Both the position numbers and the translations under genes were made by a program. From assembly GCF_024170285.1 (NCBI RefSeq), contig NZ_JALJXV010000006.1, positions 186,001-250,000 on the forward strand: DNA of 64,000 nucleotides. The letters run 5' to 3'. Position 1 is the first letter of the stretch, and each line of letters begins with the position of its first letter. The notes beneath the pieces are model-generated. The model was not told the DNA's origin. It saw only the letters and a program-made list of their open reading frames with translations, and made no database searches. This DNA comes from Natronocella acetinitrilica (GTDB lineage Bacteria > Pseudomonadota > Gammaproteobacteria > Nitrococcales > Aquisalimonadaceae). Positions 57,281-64,000 of the stretch are shown here, in pieces.

Positions 57281-57355
57281 TGTTCCCACTCCTGAGTTAA
57301 CGCGGTGCCCTGCACCGTTTGCTCCAGCGATGCTGGAATTCTTTGTTCAGGAGGT

Positions 57356-57382
57356 TTAACGGCGATGGTGGGGGGAACTTTA
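57356..57382 (-). promoter_or_regulatory. sigma-28 (FliA) promoter of fliC
   Basis: Minus-strand TAAAGTTC, 11 bases, then GCCGTTAA, against the consensus TAAAGTTT-N11-GCCGATAA. The leader of about 70 bases includes a small hairpin CCAGC/GCTGG at 57323-57335. Confidence 0.92.
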
Positions 57383-57452
57383 ACGCGTAAGGGGATTTTT
57401 TTGTGACGGGGGTCACATTTTTGCGGTTGGTGGGTTTGATTGGCGTGGGTTG

Positions 57453-57488
57453 CGGTGCGTTACGCGCTTCGCGCTAACAGCACCCTAC
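57453..57488 (+). repeat. dispersed palindromic repeat, copy A
   Basis: Imperfect palindrome GGTGCGTTACGCGCT...CGCTAACAGCACCCTAC. Related copies lie at 57655, 57717, 62044 and 62103 in both orientations. Intergenic, upstream of the fliC promoter. Confidence 0.8.
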
Positions 57489-57503
57489 AGGGGGATATCG
57501 GGG

Positions 57504-57613
57504 AACGGCTGCCGGGTACGCCGCTCATGGACACGCCGTAAACCCATCCCTGGGGGCTCGACAGCGACATCCCTGTCGCTGACGGTCCATGAGCGGCGCA
57601 CCCGACAGCCGTT
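57504..57613. mobile_element. MITE-like palindromic element nested between repeats
   Basis: Arms of 29 bases, 57504-57532 and 57585-57613, are inverted copies with two mismatches (core GCCGCTCATGGAC). An inner stem CAGCGACA/TGTCGCTG lies at about 57562-57581. No credible gene. The sequence differs from the fliP-fliQ element, so two element families are present. Confidence 0.75.
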
Positions 57614-57654
57614 TATGCCCTTTGGTTGGGGGCGGGCATGGCCAACGCTGAATC

Positions 57655-57689
57655 GGTGCGTTACGGCCTGCGGCCTAACAGCACCCTAC
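57655..57689 (+). repeat. dispersed palindromic repeat, copy B
   Basis: Same unit as copy A, with the centre changed to GGCCTGCGGCC, so pairing is kept while the sequence changes. Confidence 0.75.
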
Positions 57690-57716
57690 GGCGGGCTTGG
57701 CCGGCCACGGCCAACT

Positions 57717-57752
57717 GTAGGGTGCTGTTAGCGCGCAGCGCGTAACGCACCG
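57717..57752 (-). repeat. dispersed palindromic repeat, copy C (inverted)
   Basis: Inverted copy of unit A, beginning GTAGGGTGCTGTTAGCGCG. It lies 25 bases before the flgL stop, so flgL transcripts could form a hairpin here. With copy A it brackets the 57504-57613 element. Confidence 0.8.
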
Positions 57753-57777
57753 CAGCGGCGCTGGCCTTGCCCCACGC

Positions 57778-58989
57778 TTACAGGAAATTGAACAAACTCA
57801 AGCCCTGGATACGCACATAACTCTGCTGCGCCGCCTGCAACCCAACCTGACGCAAATTCAATTCGCTGATGGCCTTGGCGTAATCCACATCCTCGATATT
57901 CGACTTGGCCTCTCTCAAGTCCAGCAGGCTGGATTCGTTGGCGCGGCGCTCGCCGTCCACGGCGTTGAGCCGCGCACCGACTTCGCTGCGTATGTTGAGA
58001 ATGTTGTCCAGCGCCTGATCCAGGTTGCCCAGCGCCGAATTACCCGCATTGAGAAACCGTGACCGGTCCACCGAGGTCTCGTTGGAACCGGAGGCTTCGA
58101 GTGCCGCCGCCAGGTCGTCGAGCATGCCGAACAGGCTGTTGAAGCCCGCCGGTGCCACCTCGAAGCTGTCGCCGTCCACCGGCGTTCCGCTGATGGCCAC
58201 TTCCCGGCCATCGAACACGATGGCGTCACCCCGGTTGTAGGGGGCGTCCTCCACCAAGTTGCCGCCGGCATTGCTCACCGTGTAGGTCAGCTCGCCGTTC
58301 GCCTGCTCCGTGAAGGCGATGGTGTAAGGGCCATCAAAGGCCACGGTGCGGTCGAGAATCCGGCCGCCGTCGATAACTGCTGTACCGCCATTGCCGGGGG
58401 CCGCCGCCGTGGTGAATTCACCGTTGCCCTCGCGGATGCGCATGAACGTCTCGAAGCCGGTGTGGTTGGTAGCCAACTGCCGCGACGGCCCGGCCTGCAC
58501 CAGCCGCTGGGTCTGATCGCCGGTGTAGTTGACGTCGCCATCTCCCAGCGCAAAGGGGCGCGTGCGGGTATTGCTACCGGCAAAGATGAATTCACCGGTT
58601 CCGTCCTGGGTGTTGGCCAGCTGCACAAGCTGATCCTGCAACTGGCGAATCTCAGCTGCGATGATTTTCCGGTTGGCACCGTCCTGGGTGGCATTCAGGG
58701 ACTGCACCGTCAGCTCACGCACCCGCTGGATGATGTTGCCCGTCTCTTCCAGCACGGACTCCTCGGTCTTGAGGGCGAACTCGGCCCGGTCCAGGTTGCG
58801 GTTGAACTGCTCAACCTGACCGATGGATTTCTCCAGGTCCAGCACCCGGGCGGCGCCGGCAGGGTCATCCGACGGTGTGAGAATCTTGCGCCCGGTGGCC
58901 AGCTGTTGCTGGGTCTTCAGCAGCTTCGACTGCTGATCGAGGATCGAATTGGTGCTGGTCTGCTGGAACTGATTGGTAGAGACACGCAT
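57778..58989 (-). CDS. flgL: flagellar hook-filament junction protein FlgL
   Basis: 403 residues; ATG with GAGG upstream. Flagellin-like ends (MRVSTNQFQQTSTNSILDQQ at the start; YAKAISELNLRQVGLQAAQQSY at the end). Joins hook and filament with FlgK. Follows flgK by 3 bases. Confidence 0.96.
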   Translation of the reverse strand: MRVSTNQFQQTSTNSILDQQSKLLKTQQQLATGRKILTPSDDPAGAARVLDLEKSIGQVEQFNRNLDRAEFALKTEESVLEETGNIIQRVRELTVQSLNATQDGANRKIIAAEIRQLQDQLVQLANTQDGTGEFIFAGSNTRTRPFALGDGDVNYTGDQTQRLVQAGPSRQLATNHTGFETFMRIREGNGEFTTAAAPGNGGTAVIDGGRILDRTVAFDGPYTIAFTEQANGELTYTVSNAGGNLVEDAPYNRGDAIVFDGREVAISGTPVDGDSFEVAPAGFNSLFGMLDDLAAALEASGSNETSVDRSRFLNAGNSALGNLDQALDNILNIRSEVGARLNAVDGERRANESSLLDLREAKSNIEDVDYAKAISELNLRQVGLQAAQQSYVRIQGLSLFNFL

Positions 58990-58992
58990 GGC

Positions 58993-60975
58993 TTACCTCT
59001 GGATCGCACCGAGCAGCGTCTGGAAAACATCGTTGGCCACGGTAATGACCTGGGCGTTGGCCTGGAACGCCTGCTGGAACTGCAGCAATTTTGCGGCCTC
59101 TTCTTCCAGGTTGACGCCGGACACAGATTCCCTCGCCTGCCGGGCCTGGTCGACCAGCGCCTCCTGGGCATCCCGATTGCTCTGGGCCCGCAAGGTCTCG
59201 GTACCGACCCGGCCGACAATGCTGCCGTAGAACTCCTGGTAGGTGGCAGCGCCACCCTGGGCGGTTCCCTCGTTGGCGAGTTCGGCGAGTTGCAGGGCGT
59301 TGGCGTTGTCGCCCACACCATTGTCGTTGGCCTTGACCTCGAAGGCGTCACCATCCGCCGGTACGCCGGAAAGGCGCAGGCTGAAGGTGCCAAACTCCGC
59401 GGTCTCGACTTCCGCGTTGATGCCGTTGCCCTGGGTGGCTGGATCGTAGTCGATGCTGGCGACTGCGGCACCATTGGCGTCGGTGACCTGAAAGGCACTG
59501 GCCGCCGCATCAAAGGTGAAGGTGAGCGGCCCATCGGCGCGGAAGTTGTCGAGCTGATCGGGGTCGAAGGCCGAGACGGAAATGCGGTCCAGCTGACCAC
59601 TCCCGGTATTGATGGCCTGACCACTGGCGGTGGTCACCTCGCCGCCAGTCAGCGGATTGGCGAGGGCAATCTGCCCCGGCCGCTGCAGGTTCACGTCGAT
59701 GCGCGCCGACGACTGCTTGGTGGGTCGCAGCAGGAAGCTGTCACCGTCGGCGGCGCCGAGCCCGCTGACATCAATGCTCAGCCCATCAATGACCTGCGGG
59801 CCACTGTCGTCAACGACCTGACTGGTATTGTCGCGCAGGCGCAGCAGCGTCCAGTCACCATTGTCAAAGGTCAGGCGATAGTCGGAGCCGGTGAGATCGC
59901 TGATCGTGGCGGCGTCGAAATCCACGATGGGTGAACCCACCCCGGCCGAGTTATTCTGGCTAGGCAGCACCTGGGGCCCGGGCAGTGAGAAGAAGTCCTG
60001 GCCAAGGCCGGGCGGCGTCGACTCGAACTGCATGCCCAGGCGGTGCTGCTCATTGAAGGTGGTGGCAATGGTGGCGGCAAGGCGGCCCAGGTCATTGCGG
60101 GTCGGCTCAAGTACCTCGCGGCGGAAGTCCAGCAACCCGCCCACCTCGCCACCGGTAAGGTTCCGCGTGATATTGACCTGCCCACCCCCCGGACGCTGGT
60201 AGGCGATCTCGAACTGGTTGGGGTCGAACTGGCTGCGCACCGCCGAGATCTGGTTGGTGGAATTGCCCACCACCAGCGCCTGGCCATTACCGATGAAGAC
60301 GTTAATCGCGCCACCGGACTCCGGCACCGTGGTCACGCCCACCTTCTCGGAGAGCTGCTTGATGAGCTGATCGCGCTTGTCCAGCAGATCGTTGGGCGGC
60401 TGGCCGGTGCGGCCCTGGGCCTGGACGATCTCCTGGTTGAGCCTGGCGATGGAGCCGGCCAGTTCGTTGATCTCGGAGACGCCGAGCTGGATGCGGTTGT
60501 TGGCATCGCGCTCCAGCTCATCCAGCCGCTGATTCACGAGTTCGAAGCGGCTGACCAGGCTTTCCGCCTCGGACAGCAGCACCTGCCGCGCCGAGGTGGA
60601 TGTGGGGTCGTTGGCGGCATCCTGCACCGCGTCGAAGAACGACTGCAACGCCGGCGAAACGCCGGCATCCTTGTCCGCCAGCAGGTTGTCCACCCGGCCA
60701 TTGAAGTTGGCCAGCGTGTCCAGCCGGGAGAACTCGGCAATGTTCTTCTGCAGCGCGGTCTCGAGGCTCTGGTCGAATACCCGGCGCACGCTGTCCGTCT
60801 GCACCCCGGTGCCGATGAAGCCCTGGCTGCTGCCGCTGGGAATGCGGGTGGAGAAATCCACCCGCTGCCGGCTGTAGCCTTCGGTGTTGACGTTGGAAAT
60901 GTTATGGCCAGTGGTCGCCAACGCCCGCTGGGTGGCTAGCAGACCGGAGACACTTGTACCGAAAATATTGGCCAT
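58993..60975 (-). CDS. flgK: flagellar hook-associated protein FlgK
   Basis: 660 residues from the ATG at 60975; a GTG two codons upstream (60981) is equally near the AGGAG site. N-terminal ALATTGHNISNVNTEGYSRQRV is the rod/hook-family signature, and the C-terminus is the usual SGVNLEEEAAKLLQFQQAFQANAQV. First hook-associated protein. Confidence 0.97.
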   Translation of the reverse strand: MANIFGTSVSGLLATQRALATTGHNISNVNTEGYSRQRVDFSTRIPSGSSQGFIGTGVQTDSVRRVFDQSLETALQKNIAEFSRLDTLANFNGRVDNLLADKDAGVSPALQSFFDAVQDAANDPTSTSARQVLLSEAESLVSRFELVNQRLDELERDANNRIQLGVSEINELAGSIARLNQEIVQAQGRTGQPPNDLLDKRDQLIKQLSEKVGVTTVPESGGAINVFIGNGQALVVGNSTNQISAVRSQFDPNQFEIAYQRPGGGQVNITRNLTGGEVGGLLDFRREVLEPTRNDLGRLAATIATTFNEQHRLGMQFESTPPGLGQDFFSLPGPQVLPSQNNSAGVGSPIVDFDAATISDLTGSDYRLTFDNGDWTLLRLRDNTSQVVDDSGPQVIDGLSIDVSGLGAADGDSFLLRPTKQSSARIDVNLQRPGQIALANPLTGGEVTTASGQAINTGSGQLDRISVSAFDPDQLDNFRADGPLTFTFDAAASAFQVTDANGAAVASIDYDPATQGNGINAEVETAEFGTFSLRLSGVPADGDAFEVKANDNGVGDNANALQLAELANEGTAQGGAATYQEFYGSIVGRVGTETLRAQSNRDAQEALVDQARQARESVSGVNLEEEAAKLLQFQQAFQANAQVITVANDVFQTLLGAIQR

Positions 60976-61021
60976 GCTCACTTACTCCTGGGGGTGGCCG
61001 CACGAAGGCGGCGACCCGTGG

Positions 61022-61996
61022 TTACAAGGGTGTCGTCCGCGGTGCGTCATTCTTTAATTCCGGCAGCGTGGCCCGGAGGATATCGCCGCCCATGATCTGC
61101 TGGATCTTGCGGGCGTAATGCGGGTCCGTGGCATAGCCGGCCTGCTGCAAAGCATTGGTAAATGCAACCGGGTCATCACTGACCTTGAGCGCCCCGGCAT
61201 ACCGGGGGTTGTTGTTCAGAAACTGCAGGTAGTCGCGGAAGCTGTCCTCCAGGGAATCGTAGGCCCGGAATTCGGCCATCTCCCGTTGCGGGATACCACC
61301 ACGGTATTCCAGCGTCGGTACCCGCACGCGGTCACCCTGCCAGCCCGGTGTCGCCTTGATACCGAACAGATTGTTGGCGCCCTCACCGTCCGCCTTGCGG
61401 ATGACGTGCCGGCCCCAGCCGGTTTCCAGCGCCGCCTGCGCAACCAGTGCACGGGGGTCCACACCCAGTTCCTGCGCCGTGGCCCTGGCCGCAGGCCAGA
61501 TGTCCCGGACGAAGTCTTCCGGCTTTTCCCAGCCATCACCCTTGCCGCCCAGGCCGGTGGCCTTGCCCGTGGGGGCTCCGGGCTTGGGAGCCACATCCGG
61601 CGTTGGCGCCTCCTGAATACGCATCACCGGCAGGCGACCGTAGTCCTGGATTCCCTTGCCGCCGGTCACCGGGGCCGGGTTGTCGAAGCCGACCTGTTCC
61701 CGGAGCTGGCGTTCCACCATGGCAGCGATCCCGAAACCGGGACCGTCACCCTGGGTCACGGCGAGGCCCATCTGCTGGTCGTAGAGTTGCTGGTACTGAT
61801 CGGTGCCGGCGTTGGAGAAAAGACCGTCGCCGGGGGTTGCGGCACGCATGCTCTTCAGCATCATCTGCACGAACAGTGACTCGAACTGCTTCGCAACCTC
61901 GCGAATGCCGTCTTCGGATTGCTCACCGAGGCTGCGACGCATGCGCGTGGCGGCGGAGGTGTCGAAGATGTTGGCTTCGGCTGGGGTGAGCGTCAT
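61022..61996 (-). CDS. flgJ: flagellar rod assembly protein FlgJ with peptidoglycan hydrolase domain
   Basis: 324 residues. Rod-binding domain (about 25-110; VAKQFESLFVQMMLKSMR) joined to a glucosaminidase-type muramidase domain (about 155-310) with the catalytic glutamate in AQAALETGWGRH. It clears the cell wall for the rod. Dual-domain form, as in most gammaproteobacteria. Confidence 0.96.
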   Translation of the reverse strand: MTLTPAEANIFDTSAATRMRRSLGEQSEDGIREVAKQFESLFVQMMLKSMRAATPGDGLFSNAGTDQYQQLYDQQMGLAVTQGDGPGFGIAAMVERQLREQVGFDNPAPVTGGKGIQDYGRLPVMRIQEAPTPDVAPKPGAPTGKATGLGGKGDGWEKPEDFVRDIWPAARATAQELGVDPRALVAQAALETGWGRHVIRKADGEGANNLFGIKATPGWQGDRVRVPTLEYRGGIPQREMAEFRAYDSLEDSFRDYLQFLNNNPRYAGALKVSDDPVAFTNALQQAGYATDPHYARKIQQIMGGDILRATLPELKNDAPRTTPL

Positions 61997-62043
61997 GGGT
62001 TGGTGCTCTTTCGTCTCGGTTGTGGCTTCGTTGGTTGTTGGTT

Positions 62044-62136
62044 CGGTGCGTTACGCGCTGCGCGCTAACGCACCCTACGGGGGGTGGGGGCTGGATCGGG
62101 TTGTAGGGTGCGTTAGCGCAAAGCGCGTAACGCACC
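62044..62136. repeat. pair of facing palindromic repeats between flgJ and flgI (copies D and E)
   Basis: Copy D (62044-62078, plus) and copy E (62103-62136, inverted) face each other across 24 bases, giving a larger inverted repeat. Same unit as copies A to C upstream of fliC. They fill most of the 167-base flgI-flgJ gap (61997-62163), where I see no promoter or gene. Confidence 0.8.
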
Positions 62137-62163
62137 AGACAGCTCCCGACCAGGCCACCACTC

Positions 62164-63285
62164 TCAGATAATGATCAACTCCGCCCGCAAGGCGCCGGCC
62201 TGCTTCAGGGCTTCGAGGATCGACACCAGATCCCCTGGGGCCGCGCCGACGCGGTTCACCGCGTTGACAATTTCCTGCAACTCGACGCCGGGGCCGAAGA
62301 TGAACATGGGGTTCGCTTCCTCCACCACGTCGATCTGCGTATCAGGCACCACCACCGGGTCTGCATCGGTAAACGGCGCCGGCATACCCACCTGGAAGTC
62401 CTCGCTGATGGTCACGGTGAGGCTGCCGTGGGTCACGGCAGCGGCGCGCACGCGCACGTGGCTGCCAATGACCACCGTTCCGGTGCGGGAGTTGACGATG
62501 ACCCGCGCCGGGGCGTCACCGGGATCAACCCGGATGTTCTCCAGAAAGGACACAAAGCCCACCCGCTGGTCAGGATCGCGGGGCGCGCGAACTTCCACCG
62601 ACACCGCATCCCGGGCAGCAGCCGTCTGCGGCCCCAGGGAATCGTTGATGGCATCGGCGAGACGACGGGCGGTGGTGAAATCGCCGGTGTGCAGGTTCAA
62701 CACCACGGAATCGCCGGAGGCGAACGGGCTCTGCACTTCCCGCTCCACCGATGCGCCATTGGGCACGCGGCCGGTGCTGGGAACGTTGACGGTGACACGG
62801 CTTCCGTCGGCGCCCTCTACCCCGAAACCACCCACTACAAGGTTGCCCTGGGCCAGTGCGTAGACTTCGCCGTCGGCGCCGCGCAAAGGGGTGAGCAACA
62901 GGTTGCCGCCACGCAGACTGCGGGCATTCCCGAGAGATGAAACCGTGATATCGATGGTCTGGCCCGAGCGGGCAAAGGCCGGCAGTTCCGCCGTTACCAT
63001 CACCGCTGCCACGTTGTTGGTCTGCAGGTTGATGCCCTCGGGCAACTGCACGCCCTGGGCGGCCAGCATGCTGCGAATGCTCTGGGTGGTGAACGGTGTC
63101 TGGGTGGTCTGGTCACCGCTTCCATCAAGCCCCACCACCAGGCCGTAGCCCACCAGCTGGTTGGAGCGCACGCCCTGCACCGAAGCCAGGTCCTTGATGC
63201 GCTCGCCGTTCACGGCCCAGGCACTTCCGGCCAGCAGGCAGAGTACGGTGAACACGAAGATCCGCTTGATTGCCATCATGTTCAT
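62164..63285 (-). CDS. flgI: flagellar P-ring protein FlgI
   Basis: 373 residues from the ATG at 63285; nearby ATGs at 63279 and 63276 are possible. Signal peptide ending SAWA (about residue 24), then the conserved [20 protein letters not shown]. Builds the periplasmic P ring. GAGG upstream. Starts 5 bases after the flgH stop. Confidence 0.96.
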   Translation of the reverse strand: MNMMAIKRIFVFTVLCLLAGSAWAVNGERIKDLASVQGVRSNQLVGYGLVVGLDGSGDQTTQTPFTTQSIRSMLAAQGVQLPEGINLQTNNVAAVMVTAELPAFARSGQTIDITVSSLGNARSLRGGNLLLTPLRGADGEVYALAQGNLVVGGFGVEGADGSRVTVNVPSTGRVPNGASVEREVQSPFASGDSVVLNLHTGDFTTARRLADAINDSLGPQTAAARDAVSVEVRAPRDPDQRVGFVSFLENIRVDPGDAPARVIVNSRTGTVVIGSHVRVRAAAVTHGSLTVTISEDFQVGMPAPFTDADPVVVPDTQIDVVEEANPMFIFGPGVELQEIVNAVNRVGAAPGDLVSILEALKQAGALRAELIII

Positions 63286-63290
63286 CGTCC

Positions 63291-63959
63291 TCAGAAGGGC
63301 CAAAGCGGCGAGTTGAAGATGCGCTGCATCCAGCCCATCCGGTTGGAATCGGCAAGGGTGCCGGTGCCGGTATACGCCACCTGGGCGTTGGCCACCCGGG
63401 TGGAAGACACGGTGTTGTCCGGGCGCACATCGTCGGGCCGCACCAGCCCGGTCAACGTGATGTATTCGTCGCCGTGGTTGATGGTGAGCTTCTTCTGGCC
63501 CTGCACGACCAGGATGCCGCTTGGATGCACGTCCACCACGATTGCGGTGAGCACGCCGGTCAGCTCGTTCTGCTGGTTGACGTTGCCACTGCCGTTGAAG
63601 TCACGGTCGGCGCTTGCCGAGGCAGACAGCGGGTTGCCCCTGACGGTGACGTCGCGGCCGAACACCTGGGGCGTGCCGATGTTGGTGTCACTGCTCTTGC
63701 TGACGTTGGTGCTGGCCTGCTTGCTGGCACCGGTTTCCTCTTCGAGGATGATGGTGATGAGGTCACCCGGGCGCAGCGCCGTACGGTTCTCGAACAGCCG
63801 CTGATCGCGGCCCGCCTGGAAAATGGCGCCATTGACCTGACGGGGCTGCTCCTTCACCACGGGTTGCGGCAGCGCTGGCGGTTCGCGGGCGTGATCCGGT
63901 ACTGTGGCGCAACCGGCCAGCAGCATGAGGCCTGCAAGCATTGTGATTTTCTTCATCAT
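63291..63959 (-). CDS. flgH: flagellar L-ring lipoprotein FlgH
   Basis: 222 residues from the ATG at 63959. Lipoprotein signal with lipobox LLAGC (cysteine at about residue 17), conserved [22 protein letters not shown] and the glycine-rich C-terminal half. Builds the outer-membrane L ring. Confidence 0.96.
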   Translation of the reverse strand: MMKKITMLAGLMLLAGCATVPDHAREPPALPQPVVKEQPRQVNGAIFQAGRDQRLFENRTALRPGDLITIILEEETGASKQASTNVSKSSDTNIGTPQVFGRDVTVRGNPLSASASADRDFNGSGNVNQQNELTGVLTAIVVDVHPSGILVVQGQKKLTINHGDEYITLTGLVRPDDVRPDNTVSSTRVANAQVAYTGTGTLADSNRMGWMQRIFNSPLWPF

Positions 63960-63982
63960 GACGTGCCCCCCGGCTCCGCCGG

Positions 63983-64000
63983 TCAAATGTTCGTGGTGAT
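63983..64000 (-). CDS. 3' end of an upstream gene, possibly flgG
   Basis: Only five codons (ITTNI) and a TGA are visible at the right edge, 24 bases before the flgH start. flgG is the usual neighbour, but this fragment is too short to identify. Confidence 0.3.
   Translation of the reverse strand: MTTNI

Overview
The window is high-GC, gene-dense DNA that reads as a flagellated gammaproteobacterial chromosome. The basis is the Pseudomonas/Vibrio-type flagellar and chemotaxis order (fleQ, fliE to fliR, flhB-flhA-flhF-flhG-fliA, cheY-cheZ-cheA-cheB-parC-parP-cheW) and the FlaG/FliD/FliS/FliT module. An Ectothiorhodospiraceae-like or related halophilic lineage is plausible from the acidic flagellin and overall style, but the sequence does not prove it. 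No phage, plasmid, transposase or CRISPR array was seen.

Bases 1-5.8 kb hold the 3' part of a malic enzyme gene (maeB) and a minus-strand operon: a NarL-type regulator, a membrane histidine kinase with a PDZ-like periplasmic domain, and a small exported protein. Bases 5.9-11.7 kb hold three different photolyase/cryptochrome genes: a conventional one ending in a clamp-binding-like QLSLF motif, an iron-sulfur bacterial photolyase, and one whose two domains appear in swapped order. With them are a DUF2256 zinc-ribbon gene, a DEDD exonuclease and a rhombosortase-like protease. A thioredoxin-TPR chaperone gene and a gamma-glutamylcyclotransferase gene follow.

Bases 13.1-20.1 kb hold a 1618-residue chimera of CheB, CheR, PAS, LOV, histidine kinase and receiver domains. 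It meets, tail to tail, a partner-switching pair (STAS protein, then a receiver-PP2C-HATPase protein). The LOV domain keeps the flavin-binding cysteine motif, so this is very probably a blue-light receptor. Next come a tRNA-Glu gene with a textbook promoter and terminator, an AAA-SPOR (DamX-like) membrane protein and a diguanylate cyclase.

From 23.2 kb to the end nearly everything is motility. A plus-strand FliK-like/FlhB-tail pair precedes a nearly unbroken minus-strand supercluster. In transcription order this runs flgH-flgI-flgJ-flgK-flgL; fliC-flaG-fliD-fliS-fliT; fleQ and a fleR-like gene (no fleS between them); fliE-F-G-H-I-J-K-L-M-N-O-P-Q-R; flhB-flhA-flhF-flhG-fliA; cheY-Z-A-B; parC-parP-cheW-DUF2802. 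A sigma-28 promoter precedes fliC. Palindromic elements sit between fliP and fliQ, between fliC and flgL, and between flgJ and flgI. No stand-alone cheR, receptor or stator gene is present.

Read together, the left third looks like a light-sensing and photorepair region, and its LOV protein carries chemotaxis-type enzyme domains. The right two thirds build, regulate and steer a probably polar flagellum (FlhF/FlhG, ParC/ParP). Whether the light receptor acts on motility or on the adjacent partner switch is inference.
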